Shown here piece by piece: positions 53,809-62,379 of a DNA stretch of 64,000 nucleotides. The first letter of the stretch is position 1; each line of letters opens with the position of its first letter. The position numbers and the translations under genes are program-made. Under the pieces are notes generated by a model. That model saw only the letters and a list, made by a program, of their open reading frames with translations, was not told the DNA's origin and did not search any database. Source of the DNA: Parapontixanthobacter sp963736595 (GTDB lineage Bacteria > Pseudomonadota > Alphaproteobacteria > Sphingomonadales > Sphingomonadaceae); the NCBI GenBank assembly GCA_963736595.1, contig CAVTPG010000002.1, positions 1 through 64,000 on the forward strand, read 5' to 3'.

Positions 53809-54414
53809 CTATCGCTCCGCGCGCGGTTTCCAGGTCGCAACGCGCAAGAGATACAGACCGATCGCAAGGACCGCCGTGCCGATCAAAATCCAGCTCACAA
53901 TGTCCTCGCTATTGTCGAACGTGCGCACCAGCCATTGCGTCCCCGTAATCAGCATCACATTCCACAAAGCGGCGCCCGCTGCGGTAAACAGGCAGAATTT
54001 CAGCTTGTTCATATGCGCCAGCCCAGCGGGTAGCGAGATCATCGTGCGCATGATCGGTGTCGCGCGCAAAATGAAGACGACCCAGTGACCATGACGGCTG
54101 AAGAATTTGGTCGCGCGCTCGACATCTTCCCATTCCATCGTCAACCAGCGCCCGAAGCGGTCGATGAATGGTCGCAACCGCCGATAGCCCAGCCTGTCCC
54201 CGGCCCAGAACCATGCGTAATTGCCGATCAGTGTGCCAATGGTTCCGGCGATCATCACTGGCCAGAATTCCAGCCTGCCCCGCTCAATCGCCAGCGCGCT
54301 GGCACCCATGATCGCTTCCGAAGGCATGGGCGGGAAGATATTTTCCAGCACCATCAGGATGGCGATCCCGACATAGCCCAGACGGCTGATAATTTCGACG
54401 ATCAAGTCATCCAT
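53809..54414 (-). CDS. DedA-family membrane protein
   Basis: A 201-aa inner-membrane protein of the DedA/SNARE-associated (VTT) family. Seen: LGYVGIAILMVLENIFPPMPSEAIMG with the conserved acidic residue and Pro pair, GTIGTLIGNYAWFWAGDRLG, FFSRHGHWVVFILRATPIMRTMISLPAGLAHM, and further helices. DedA proteins affect envelope homeostasis; some move undecaprenyl phosphate or phospholipids across the membrane, but the substrate here is not known. It converges with xerC (1-bp gap). Confidence 0.9.
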   Translation of the reverse strand: MDDLIVEIISRLGYVGIAILMVLENIFPPMPSEAIMGASALAIERGRLEFWPVMIAGTIGTLIGNYAWFWAGDRLGYRRLRPFIDRFGRWLTMEWEDVERATKFFSRHGHWVVFILRATPIMRTMISLPAGLAHMNKLKFCLFTAAGAALWNVMLITGTQWLVRTFDNSEDIVSWILIGTAVLAIGLYLLRVATWKPRAER

Positions 54415-54460
54415 TAGGCTTCAACGTCGCCGCTGCGCTTTCGCTCCAACCGCTATAACC

Positions 54461-55438
54461 TTACATCGCGACATGACGTTGCTCGATCGCGTCCCAGATC
54501 ATGCCTGCGCTGTCGGTGCCGTTGAATGCGTCGATTGCCATGATACCGGTCGGCGACGTCACGTTGATCTCCGTCAGCCATTCGCCGCCGATCACATCGA
54601 TCCCGACAAACACCAGCCCGCGCCGTTTCAATTCCGGAGCCATGGCCGCGCAAATTTCCTCTTCGCGCGGTGTCAGCGTGGCGCTCTCCGCATAGCCGCC
54701 TTGTGCGAGGTTTGAGCGGAACTCGCCCTTCCCCGGTTTACGGTTGATTGCGCCTGCATATTCGCCATCGATCAGGACGATGCGTTTGTCGCCCTGTGCG
54801 ACTTCGGGCAGGAATTTCTGCACCATATGCGCCTCGGGCCAGGTCTGATCGAACATCTCGAACAAAGCGGACAGATTGGTGCCATCGGCGTCGATCTTGA
54901 AAATCGCCTTGCCGCCATTGCCGTGCAGTGGCTTCACCACAATCGCGCCATGCTTGGCTTGAAACGCCCGCACATCGTCCAGATTTCGCGCGATCAGCGT
55001 CGGCGGCATAAAGCGCGCATAATCCAGCACGAACATCTTTTCCGGTGCATTCACCACTTCGCGCGGATCATTCACCACCAGCGTTTGGCCCTGCAACCGG
55101 TCGAGCAGAAACGCCGCCGTGATATAGCCCAGATCGAAGGGGGGATCCTGCCGCATCAAAACCACGTCGATATCGCTGGCAAGGTCGATGCGGCGCAATT
55201 CGCCCGCAGAGAAATGATCGCCCTCCACTCGCTGCACGGTGACGGGGGCGGCGTGTGCAGTCAGTGTGCCGGACGCGCTGGCATCGTTATTACCGCTTTC
55301 CCAACTTAGCGTTTCGACATCGTAGTGAAACAGCGTGTGGCCGCGCGCCTGCGCCGCTTCCATCAAGGCAAAGCTGGAATCCCCGGCAATGCTGATCGAA
55401 TCCAGCGGGTCCATCTGGACGGCGACGCGAAGGCTCAT
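54461..55438 (-). CDS. gshB: Glutathione synthetase
   Basis: A 325-aa ATP-grasp enzyme joining gamma-glutamylcysteine and glycine. The N-terminal domain starts MSLRVAVQMDPLDSISIAGDSSF. Seen: VLMRQDPPFDLGYITAAFLLD, VVKPLHGNGGKAIFKID (ATP), RIVLIDGEYAGAINRKPG, and GLVFVGIDVIGGEWLTEINVTSPTG. The ATG at 55438 is the family start; the upstream open frame is antisense to yraN. It lies 13 bp after yraN, in the run rsmI-yraN-gshB that is usual in alphaproteobacteria. Confidence 0.96.
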   Translation of the reverse strand: MSLRVAVQMDPLDSISIAGDSSFALMEAAQARGHTLFHYDVETLSWESGNNDASASGTLTAHAAPVTVQRVEGDHFSAGELRRIDLASDIDVVLMRQDPPFDLGYITAAFLLDRLQGQTLVVNDPREVVNAPEKMFVLDYARFMPPTLIARNLDDVRAFQAKHGAIVVKPLHGNGGKAIFKIDADGTNLSALFEMFDQTWPEAHMVQKFLPEVAQGDKRIVLIDGEYAGAINRKPGKGEFRSNLAQGGYAESATLTPREEEICAAMAPELKRRGLVFVGIDVIGGEWLTEINVTSPTGIMAIDAFNGTDSAGMIWDAIEQRHVAM

Positions 55439-55451
55439 ATCGAATTCTTTC

Positions 55452-55841
55452 TCAGGGTTGCCAGGCATTGGCGATGTGGCGCGGCGCAAGGCCGGGCGCA
55501 AGCAGCAATACATCGATGCGGATGTCGTCGTTCGGCTCGGCGTAATCATAAGCCACCGCTTCCACGGCGGCTGCGACGCGTTGCAAGCGGCGCTCGTCAA
55601 TGGCGAGGTCGAGATCGGCGGCGGATTTGCGCCATTTGACTTCGACGAAAACGGTGATGCCGGGCCGCTGAACGATCAGGTCGATCTCGCCCAGCTTGGT
55701 TTTAACCCGCTCGCCCACGATTTCCCAGCCTTGGCCTGCGTACCATTTAGCCGCCTCACGTTCGGCGGCGCGGCCCTGCATCTCGGCGCGCTTACGTTTC
55801 AATGGTTGTTGTAGCGATTGCTTGAGCGGTCGCGTGCTCAT
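55452..55841 (-). CDS. YraN/UPF0102 endonuclease-like protein
   Basis: A 129-aa member of UPF0102. It has a restriction-endonuclease-like fold core with GRAAEREAAKWYAGQGWEIVG, then LGEIDLIVQRPGITVFVEVKWR (the E-x-D-x-ExK-type metal site GEIDLI...VEVK), and DIRIDVLLLAPG. The role is unproven, though the fold suggests nuclease activity. The ATG overlaps the rsmI stop (ATGA), so it is translated after rsmI. Confidence 0.92.
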   Translation of the reverse strand: MSTRPLKQSLQQPLKRKRAEMQGRAAEREAAKWYAGQGWEIVGERVKTKLGEIDLIVQRPGITVFVEVKWRKSAADLDLAIDERRLQRVAAAVEAVAYDYAEPNDDIRIDVLLLAPGLAPRHIANAWQP

Positions 55842-56683
55842 TTGCGCAATTCCAGCGCGCGGGCATACAGGGTCTTACGGTCTTGCCCGCTGGCCTTGGC
55901 GACTTGCCCCGCCGCTTGCGAAGGTTTCGCCGTTTCTAGCGCCGCCAGCAGCATCGCGTCCACATCCATTGCCTCGCCGCTCACTTCCACCGGCGGGCCG
56001 ATCAGCAACACGATTTCGCCCTTGGGAGGTTTCGCTTCGTAATGCGCGATCAATTCTTCGGGTGAGCCACGCCGGCATTCTTCATGCAATTTCGTCAGCT
56101 CCCGCGCCACCGCCACGGCGCGCCCCGGCAAGACTTCGCCAATCGCGCGCAAGGACTTCACCAGACGCGGCGCCGTGTCATAGAATACCAAGGTCGCGGC
56201 AACTTGCGCAAATTCGCCCAGCAAATCCGCCCGCGCCTTGTCCTTGTTGGGCAAAAAGCCGGCGAACAGAAACCGGTCATTGGGCAGGCCCGACAGCGTC
56301 AGCCCGACGATCACCGCGCATGGTCCCGGCAGACTGGTGACCATGACGCCCGCCTCCTGCGCTGCCCGCACCAGTCGATAGCCCGGATCGGAGATCATCG
56401 GCGTGCCCGCATCGCTGACCAGCACGATCGCCTGGCTCGCAGCTGCCGCAATGATACTGTCCCGCGCTCGTGCGTCACTATGGTCGTCATAGCGCCACAG
56501 CGGTTTGGACAGTCCCAGATGTTTCAGCAATTTGCCAGTGACCCGCGTATCCTCGCACGCCACCGCATCGCAAGTGCGCAACGCCTCGACACTGCGCAAA
56601 CTTATATCGCCGAGATTGCCAATCGGTGTCGCCACGATATACAAGCCTGCAGCAAGGCGCTCAAAAGGATCATCGGGTTTCAC
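55838..56683 (-). CDS. rsmI: 16S rRNA (cytidine1402-2'-O)-methyltransferase
   Basis: About 281 aa. It methylates the 2'-OH of C1402 in 16S rRNA, in the ribosomal P site. A tetrapyrrole-methylase-like fold is seen: LYIVATPIGNLGDISLRSVEAL, VACEDTRVTGKLL, AIVLVSDAGTPMISDPGYRLVRAA, and DRFLFAGFLPNK. The GTG at 56683 (MKPDDPFERLAAGLYIV) is preferred; a TTG 16 codons upstream (56731) remains possible. It is divergent from the LpoA-like gene. Confidence 0.94.
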   Translation of the reverse strand: MKPDDPFERLAAGLYIVATPIGNLGDISLRSVEALRTCDAVACEDTRVTGKLLKHLGLSKPLWRYDDHSDARARDSIIAAAASQAIVLVSDAGTPMISDPGYRLVRAAQEAGVMVTSLPGPCAVIVGLTLSGLPNDRFLFAGFLPNKDKARADLLGEFAQVAATLVFYDTAPRLVKSLRAIGEVLPGRAVAVARELTKLHEECRRGSPEELIAHYEAKPPKGEIVLLIGPPVEVSGEAMDVDAMLLAALETAKPSQAAGQVAKASGQDRKTLYARALELRK

Positions 56684-56738
56684 CCCGTTGCTTTGGCCGA
56701 GAAAAACATATGTGAAAAGGCCTGTCGCCAAGGGTCCG

Positions 56739-56758
56739 CCAAATTAGGCCAAATTAGG
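56739..56758 (+). repeat. Tandem 10-bp duplication before the lipoprotein gene
   Basis: CCAAATTAGG occurs twice without spacer (56739-56748, 56749-56758). The second copy supplies the GG of the GGGA ribosome-binding site 10 bases before the ATG at 56771. A slippage duplication in the leader is the simplest reading. Confidence 0.7.
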
Positions 56759-56770
56759 GAAGCAGCCATC

Positions 56771-57937
56771 ATGTCGCGCATCAATTTTTCCAGACGAGCG
56801 TTCGTCGTGGCCGGAGCGACCATCGCGCTGGCCGGTTGTCAGGTTGTGCCCAAAACCACGGCTCCGACGGCCGCCCCTCCGCCATCCGAGCCGATTGCCG
56901 GACCATCGGCGCAGGTTTTGCCGACGGATGAAACACGGCATCGCGTGGCATTGCTGGTCCCGATGAGCGGCGAGAATGCGGCTGTCGGGCAAAGCCTTGC
57001 CAATGCGACCACGATGGCGCTGCTCGATACCAATGCCGATAATCTGCGGATCACGTCTTACGATACGGCGCGCGGTGCAGGCGATGCCGCACGCAAGGCG
57101 ATTGCCGATGGCAACAAGCTGATCCTCGGCCCGTTGATGCGCGAGAATGTCGGCGCGGTGGCGCGAATTGCGCGTCCCGCCGATGTGCCGGTTATCTCGT
57201 TCAGCAACGATGCAACGGTTGCTGGCGGCAACGTCTTTGTCCTTGGCCATGTGCCTGAGCAAAGCATCACTCGCTCGGTCCAGTATGCTGCAGCCAATGG
57301 CGCAACCACTTTTGCCGCGATTATCCCCAATGGCGATTATGGCGAGCGCGCCGAAGCCGCTTTGCAGAGCAGCGTGCGCGCGGTCGGCGGCAATATCGTG
57401 GCGCAGGAGAAATATTCGCGCGGCAATACCTCCATCGTCAGTGCAGCCCAGCGGTTGCAGACGCGCGGCGGGTTCGATGCGGTCCTGATCGCAGAAGGAC
57501 CGCGCCTTGCCGCACGGGCCGCCAATGAGATGACCGGTCAAGGTGTCGCCACGCAGCTTATGGGCACCGAATTGTGGAGCGGTGAAGCAGGCGTTGCCCG
57601 CACGGCATCACTGAACGGCGCAATTTTCTCAGCCGTCTCCGACAAACGCTATCGTACATTCGCCAATGCTTACGAACAGCGGTTTGGCGGCGCACCGTTC
57701 CGCGTCGGACGCCTGGGATATGACGCTGTATTGCTGACGTTACGCGTCGCCAATGACTGGCGCGTCGGGCAGACTTTCCCGATTTCCGCTCTGCGGCAGG
57801 ATGGCGGCTTTGTCGGCATCGATGGCCCGTTTCGCTTTACCGGTAGCGCAGTTGCCGAACGCGCAATGGAAGTGCGCAAGGTCGAAAACGGCAAAATCTC
57901 CATCGTGGCCGCAGCACCAACGCGTTTCGACGATTAG
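56771..57937 (+). CDS. LpoA/LppC-like penicillin-binding-protein activator lipoprotein
   Basis: A 388-aa lipoprotein. The signal peptide has a lipobox (LAGC, Cys18) preceded by RRAF, and a Pro/Ala-rich linker follows. A periplasmic-binding-protein type I fold begins VALLVPMSGENAAVGQSLANATTMAL and includes VPVISFSNDATVAGGNVF. This matches the alphaproteobacterial 'penicillin-binding protein activator' branch related to LpoA. Its usual place beside rsmI-yraN-gshB supports this. A ligand-binding role typical of Leu/Ile/Val-binding proteins is the alternative. The longer open frame from 56084 is antisense to rsmI. Confidence 0.88.
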   Translation: MSRINFSRRAFVVAGATIALAGCQVVPKTTAPTAAPPPSEPIAGPSAQVLPTDETRHRVALLVPMSGENAAVGQSLANATTMALLDTNADNLRITSYDTARGAGDAARKAIADGNKLILGPLMRENVGAVARIARPADVPVISFSNDATVAGGNVFVLGHVPEQSITRSVQYAAANGATTFAAIIPNGDYGERAEAALQSSVRAVGGNIVAQEKYSRGNTSIVSAAQRLQTRGGFDAVLIAEGPRLAARAANEMTGQGVATQLMGTELWSGEAGVARTASLNGAIFSAVSDKRYRTFANAYEQRFGGAPFRVGRLGYDAVLLTLRVANDWRVGQTFPISALRQDGGFVGIDGPFRFTGSAVAERAMEVRKVENGKISIVAAAPTRFDD

Positions 57938-58012
57938 GGCTTTCGTGACAACCCGCAGAATTCGGCGCTGTTCGCTTGCTATGCCGCGCGATGGGATCAT
58001 ATAGAACAAACC

Positions 58013-60020
58013 ATGTCCAAAGATCTGTTCGAAAATCCGCCAGTCGATAATTCGGGCTACGATGCGTCGTCGATCGAAGTTCTGGAAGGTCTGGAGCCGG
58101 TCCGCCGCCGCCCAGGTATGTATATTGGCGGGACCGATGATCGCGCCCTGCACCATCTGGCCGCCGAAGTGCTCGACAATGCGATGGACGAAGCCGTCGC
58201 CGGATATGCCAACCGGATCGAAATGGAATTGCTGGAAGGGCCGGACGGAACCGCCGGACGCCTGATTATTACCGACAATGGACGCGGTATTCCGGTCGAT
58301 GAGCATCCCAAATTTCCCGGTAAATCCACGCTCGAAGTCATTATGGGTACGCTGCATTCGGGCGGCAAATTTTCAGGCAAAGCCTATGCGACCAGCGGCG
58401 GCCTGCACGGCGTCGGGGTCAGCGTCGTCAATGCGCTGTCCATCGACACCCGCGTCGAAGTCGCGCGCGACAAGCAATTATATGCGCAGAATTTTTCGCA
58501 AGGTGAAACGCTAGGCAAGCTGGAGAAACTGGGTGCGACTCCCAACCGGCGCGGAACAACACTAGCCTTTACGCCTGATCCGGAGATTTTCGGCGACCGC
58601 AAGTTTCGGCCCAAGCGGTTGTTTAAATTGGCGCGATCCAAGGCCTATCTGTTTGCGGGCGTGGAAATCCGCTGGAAATGTGCCGAGTCTCTCGCTGGTG
58701 AAGACGTGCCAACCGAAGCGGTGTTCAAATTTCCCGGCGGTCTGGCCGATCATCTGGCCGATCAGCTTAACGGACGCGAATGCGTTACGGCGCAGCCTTT
58801 TGCAGGCAATCAGGACTTTCCCGAAAACGAAGCGGGTGAGGGACAAGGTCGCGTCGAATGGGCGATTGCCTGGCCGTTGTTTTCCGACGGGTCAACGAGC
58901 TGGTATTGCAACACGGTGCCGACGCCTGATGGCGGAACGCATGAACAAGGTTTGCGCGCGGCGCTAACCAAGTCTTTGCGGGCCTTCGGCGAATTGACCG
59001 CGACGAAAAAGGCCAAGGACATCTCCGCCGATGACGTGATGAACGGCGCGGAAGTGATGCTGTCGGTATTTATTCGCGAACCGCAATTTCAAAGTCAGAC
59101 CAAGGACCGACTGACGTCTCCCGAAGCGGCTCGCCTCGTCGAAAATGCCGTGCGCGATCATTTCGATCACTTCCTCACTGACAATATGGATCGCGGCAAG
59201 GCGCTGCTGGGTCAGGTGATGGAGCGCATGGACGAGCGCCTGCGCCGCAAACAAGAGCGCGAGATCAAGCGCAAAACTGCGACCAATGCGAAGAAGCTGC
59301 GCTTGCCCGGAAAGCTGACCGATTGTTCGGGCGAAGGGAATGCGGAAACCGAGTTGTTCATCGTCGAAGGCGATTCAGCTGGTGGCAGCGCGAAACAAGC
59401 ACGCAATCGCAAGATGCAAGCGATCCTGCCGATCCGGGGCAAAATCCTGAATGTAGCCAGCGCCACGCTGGAGAAAATTCGTGCCAACAGCGAAATCGCC
59501 GACCTGACGCTGGCGATGGGATGCGGCACGCGCAAGGAATGCGATGCGGAAAATCTGCGCTACGACCGGATTATCATCATGACCGATGCCGATGTCGATG
59601 GCGCGCATATCGCAACGCTGCTGATGACGTTCTTCTTTCAGGAAATGCCGGACATTGTGCGCAAGGGAAATCTGTATCTTGGCGCAGCCGCCGCTCTATC
59701 GCCTGACAGCGGGAAAAGAGAGCCGCTATGCCCGCGACGATGCGCACCGCGAGGAATTGGAAGCGACCGTTTTCAAGGGCAAGAAAGTCGAGGTCGGACG
59801 GTTCAAGGGTCTGGGCGAAATGAACCCGGCGCAATTGCGCGAGACGACGATGGATCCAAAAACGCGCTCATTGATTCGAATCACCTTGCCGGCCGAATTT
59901 GAAGACAGGGCCGTGGTGAAAGAGCTGGTCGATCAGCTGATGGGTCGCAATCCCGAACATCGGTTCAATTTCATTCAAAATCGCGCTGGCGAAGTGGATC
60001 GCGATCTGATCGACGCTTGA
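58013..60020 (+). CDS. parE: DNA topoisomerase IV subunit B, single-base frame break
   Basis: About 668 aa when repaired. This is the ATPase subunit of the decatenating topoisomerase. Seen: the GHKL ATP site (VLDNAMDEAVAGYANRIEM; DNGRGIPV; GLHGVGVSVVNALS), the TOPRIM motif FIVEGDSAGGSAKQARNRK, and DADVDGAHIATLLM. After GNLYL the frame slips at 59681-59682 (one extra G). The true continuation AQPPLYRLTAGKESRYARDD and the tail KGLGEMNPAQLRETTMDP are in the frame ending at 60020. The R/K pattern near IRGKILNV leaves a small doubt between ParE and GyrB, but the length without an insert favours ParE. Confidence 0.9.
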
Positions 60021-60091
60021 GCGCAGTTTTGTGCGGTTTCAAACTGGCTCGGTGCGCTTAAGGGTCGTTTAGACATCCTTGTGGACCGGGT

Positions 60092-61300
60092 TTACGAATT
60101 GCCGGAAGTGCCTCCATGAATATGAAGCTCGCTGGTCAAAGTTCTGTGAACAGGGCATTTTTTGGCGATCTCGATGATTTTGTCATGTTGCTCATCCGTT
60201 AAATCACCCGAAAGCTCAATTTCATAATGCAGTGCCTGAATTTGCGCGCCATCGGCACAATGGTCGCAGTCATCGGCGTGGTTTCGGTCATGCCGGAGTG
60301 CAATTGTCGATGAGGTCAGCGGCCACTTTTTTCGGTCGGCATACATCTTCATCGTCATGGCGGTGCACGTCCCAAGCGCTGCCAAAAGCAGATCATAGGG
60401 CGTCGGTCCCGTGTCGTCGCCGCCATAGGATGCGGGCTCGTCTGCAACAAAATGATGAGACTTTGTATGCACTTCCGTGCCAAACTTGCCAAAGCCTGTG
60501 CGCACGATAACGCCCTCTTCGGGTTGCGGCAGATCGGCCGGTTTGTCGAGGTAACGCGTCGCCCAGCCCGCTACGATCGTCGCGGCGAACTCGGCATCTT
60601 CCTGCTGTAACAGCAAGTGATCCGCCCCATGCAAACTGACGAAACTCTTGGGATGCTTCGCTGCATTAAACAGCTTACCGGCATGATCGATGCTGACGAT
60701 GTCGTCGGTTGGCGCGTGCATAATCATCAGCGGCACACGCAGTTTTTTCACTTCGGATAGCAGGTCGGCATCCTTGGTTCGGTCGATGAATTGCTGACTT
60801 AACGAGAATGTCTGGCCACCGATGGACACGCTGCCTTCGCCTGTCGTTTCAATGGCTTGCAAGTCACCCTTGATGTTGTGTAAGACGTGTGGGACATCGG
60901 AGGGTGCACCGATCGTCGCCACACCTGCAACTTCGCCGATATCGTCTGCCGCAGCCAACACTGCTGCCCCGCCAAGGCTATGACCGACCAGCAATATCTT
61001 CCCGCCGAAGCGGTCGATGAGATAGCGGGCAGATGCCACCAGATCATCAACATCGCTTGCAAATCCTGCTCTGCCGAATTCCCCCTCGCTTGCGCCCAGT
61101 CCGGTAAAGTCGAAGCGCAATGTCGCAATTCCCTGCGCCGCCAGTGCGCGGGTCACAGCAATCGCGGCTTTGCTCGCCTTCGTGCAAGTAAAGCAATGCG
61201 CGAACAAGGCGGCCCCGCGCAACATTCCGGTGGGCATTTCCAAAGCGCCTGACAGGCTGTGTCCGGCTTGCGTGGTGATCTCAATTTTTTCAGTCGGCAT
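60092..61300 (-). CDS. Bifunctional alpha/beta-hydrolase and OsmC-family protein
   Basis: A 402-aa fusion. Residues 1-260 are an alpha/beta hydrolase with nucleophile Ser108 (LLVGHSLGGAAVL), the acid in HAPTDDIVS, and His in SLHGADHLLL. Residues 270-402 are an OsmC domain with the peroxidatic and resolving-type cysteines Cys312 (GTCTAMTMKMYAD) and Cys382 (KKCPVHRTL). OsmC proteins reduce organic hydroperoxides, so the pairing could remove peroxidised esters (inference). This domain order is known from other proteobacteria. The ATG at 61300 has an AGGA site; a 51-residue upstream extension was rejected. Confidence 0.9.
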   Translation of the reverse strand: MPTEKIEITTQAGHSLSGALEMPTGMLRGAALFAHCFTCTKASKAAIAVTRALAAQGIATLRFDFTGLGASEGEFGRAGFASDVDDLVASARYLIDRFGGKILLVGHSLGGAAVLAAADDIGEVAGVATIGAPSDVPHVLHNIKGDLQAIETTGEGSVSIGGQTFSLSQQFIDRTKDADLLSEVKKLRVPLMIMHAPTDDIVSIDHAGKLFNAAKHPKSFVSLHGADHLLLQQEDAEFAATIVAGWATRYLDKPADLPQPEEGVIVRTGFGKFGTEVHTKSHHFVADEPASYGGDDTGPTPYDLLLAALGTCTAMTMKMYADRKKWPLTSSTIALRHDRNHADDCDHCADGAQIQALHYEIELSGDLTDEQHDKIIEIAKKCPVHRTLTSELHIHGGTSGNS

Positions 61301-61506
61301 AGCGGATCCTCGTTTGGTGCTTCCTCGCTTATCCGTGCAATGGCCACGCGAAGCAACCCGCGCAAACCCTTCTGACTTAATGTACATTTCCGCGCGCAAC
61401 CTGAGTCCAGTTGGTGGAAACGATCTTTGCTTTGCGCTGATCCACTTGCACACCGCAACTGCGGCCCCTAACCGATTGGAAACATCTCATTTGCACAGGA
61501 CATTCC

Positions 61507-62358
61507 ATGACTAAGCAGCGTTTCGAAGGCACCAAAGATTATATTGCGACCGACGATCTGAAAGTCGCTGTCGATGCGGCGGTGATGTTGCGACGGCCTT
61601 TGCTCGTCAAAGGCGAGCCAGGGACTGGTAAAACCGTGCTGGCGCATGAGATTGCCAAAGCGGTGAACGCGCCGCTGATCGAATGGAACGTGAAGTCCAC
61701 GACCAAGGCGCAGCAAGGGCTGTACGAGTATGATGCGGTGGCGCGCCTGCGTGACGGGCAGCTTGGCGATGAGCGCGTTCATGACATCGCGAATTACATC
61801 AAGAAGGGTAAATTGTGGGAGGCGTTCACGTCGCCCGAATTGCCAGTGCTGCTAATCGATGAGATCGACAAGGCCGACATCGAATTTCCGAACGATTTGT
61901 TGCAGGAACTCGATCGCATGAGTTTCGACGTGTATGAAACCCACGAGACGATCACTGCCCAAGAGCGACCGATTGTCGTCATAACTTCGAACAACGAGAA
62001 GGAACTACCCGACGCGTTTCTGCGCCGCTGTTTCTTCCATTATATCAAATTTCCTGATCGCGACACGATGCGCGACATTATCGACGTGCATTTTCCCGAC
62101 ATACAAAAAACGCTCGTGACCAAGGCAATGGATGTTTTCTATGAATTGCGGGAAGTCCCGGGATTAAAGAAAAAACCTTCGACCAGCGAATTGCTGGACT
62201 GGCTGAAGCTGTTGTTAAACGAGGATATGCCGCTCGAAGTGTTGCAGGATCAAAATCCGAACAATGCTATACCGCCGCTACATGGCGCGCTGCTGAAGAA
62301 CGAGCAGGACGTTATGATGTTCGAGCGACTGGCCTTTATGGCGCGGCGTCAGACGTAA
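61507..62358 (+). CDS. MoxR-family AAA+ ATPase
   Basis: A 283-aa chaperone-like ATPase. Seen: Walker A GEPGTGKTVLAHEIA (36-43 core), Walker B LPVLLIDEIDKADIEFPNDLL, sensor 1 VVITSNNEKELPDAFLRRC, and a lid domain. MoxR proteins act with a VWA-domain (CoxE-like) partner in maturing protein complexes. The expected partner is probably the gene beginning at 63903, separated here by an inserted opposite-strand chemoreceptor gene. The ATG has an AGGA site 7 bases upstream. The 206-bp gap to the hydrolase-OsmC gene must contain promoters for both. Confidence 0.92.
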   Translation: MTKQRFEGTKDYIATDDLKVAVDAAVMLRRPLLVKGEPGTGKTVLAHEIAKAVNAPLIEWNVKSTTKAQQGLYEYDAVARLRDGQLGDERVHDIANYIKKGKLWEAFTSPELPVLLIDEIDKADIEFPNDLLQELDRMSFDVYETHETITAQERPIVVITSNNEKELPDAFLRRCFFHYIKFPDRDTMRDIIDVHFPDIQKTLVTKAMDVFYELREVPGLKKKPSTSELLDWLKLLLNEDMPLEVLQDQNPNNAIPPLHGALLKNEQDVMMFERLAFMARRQT

Positions 62359-62379
62359 ATCGTTTGCCGTGAATCTGCC

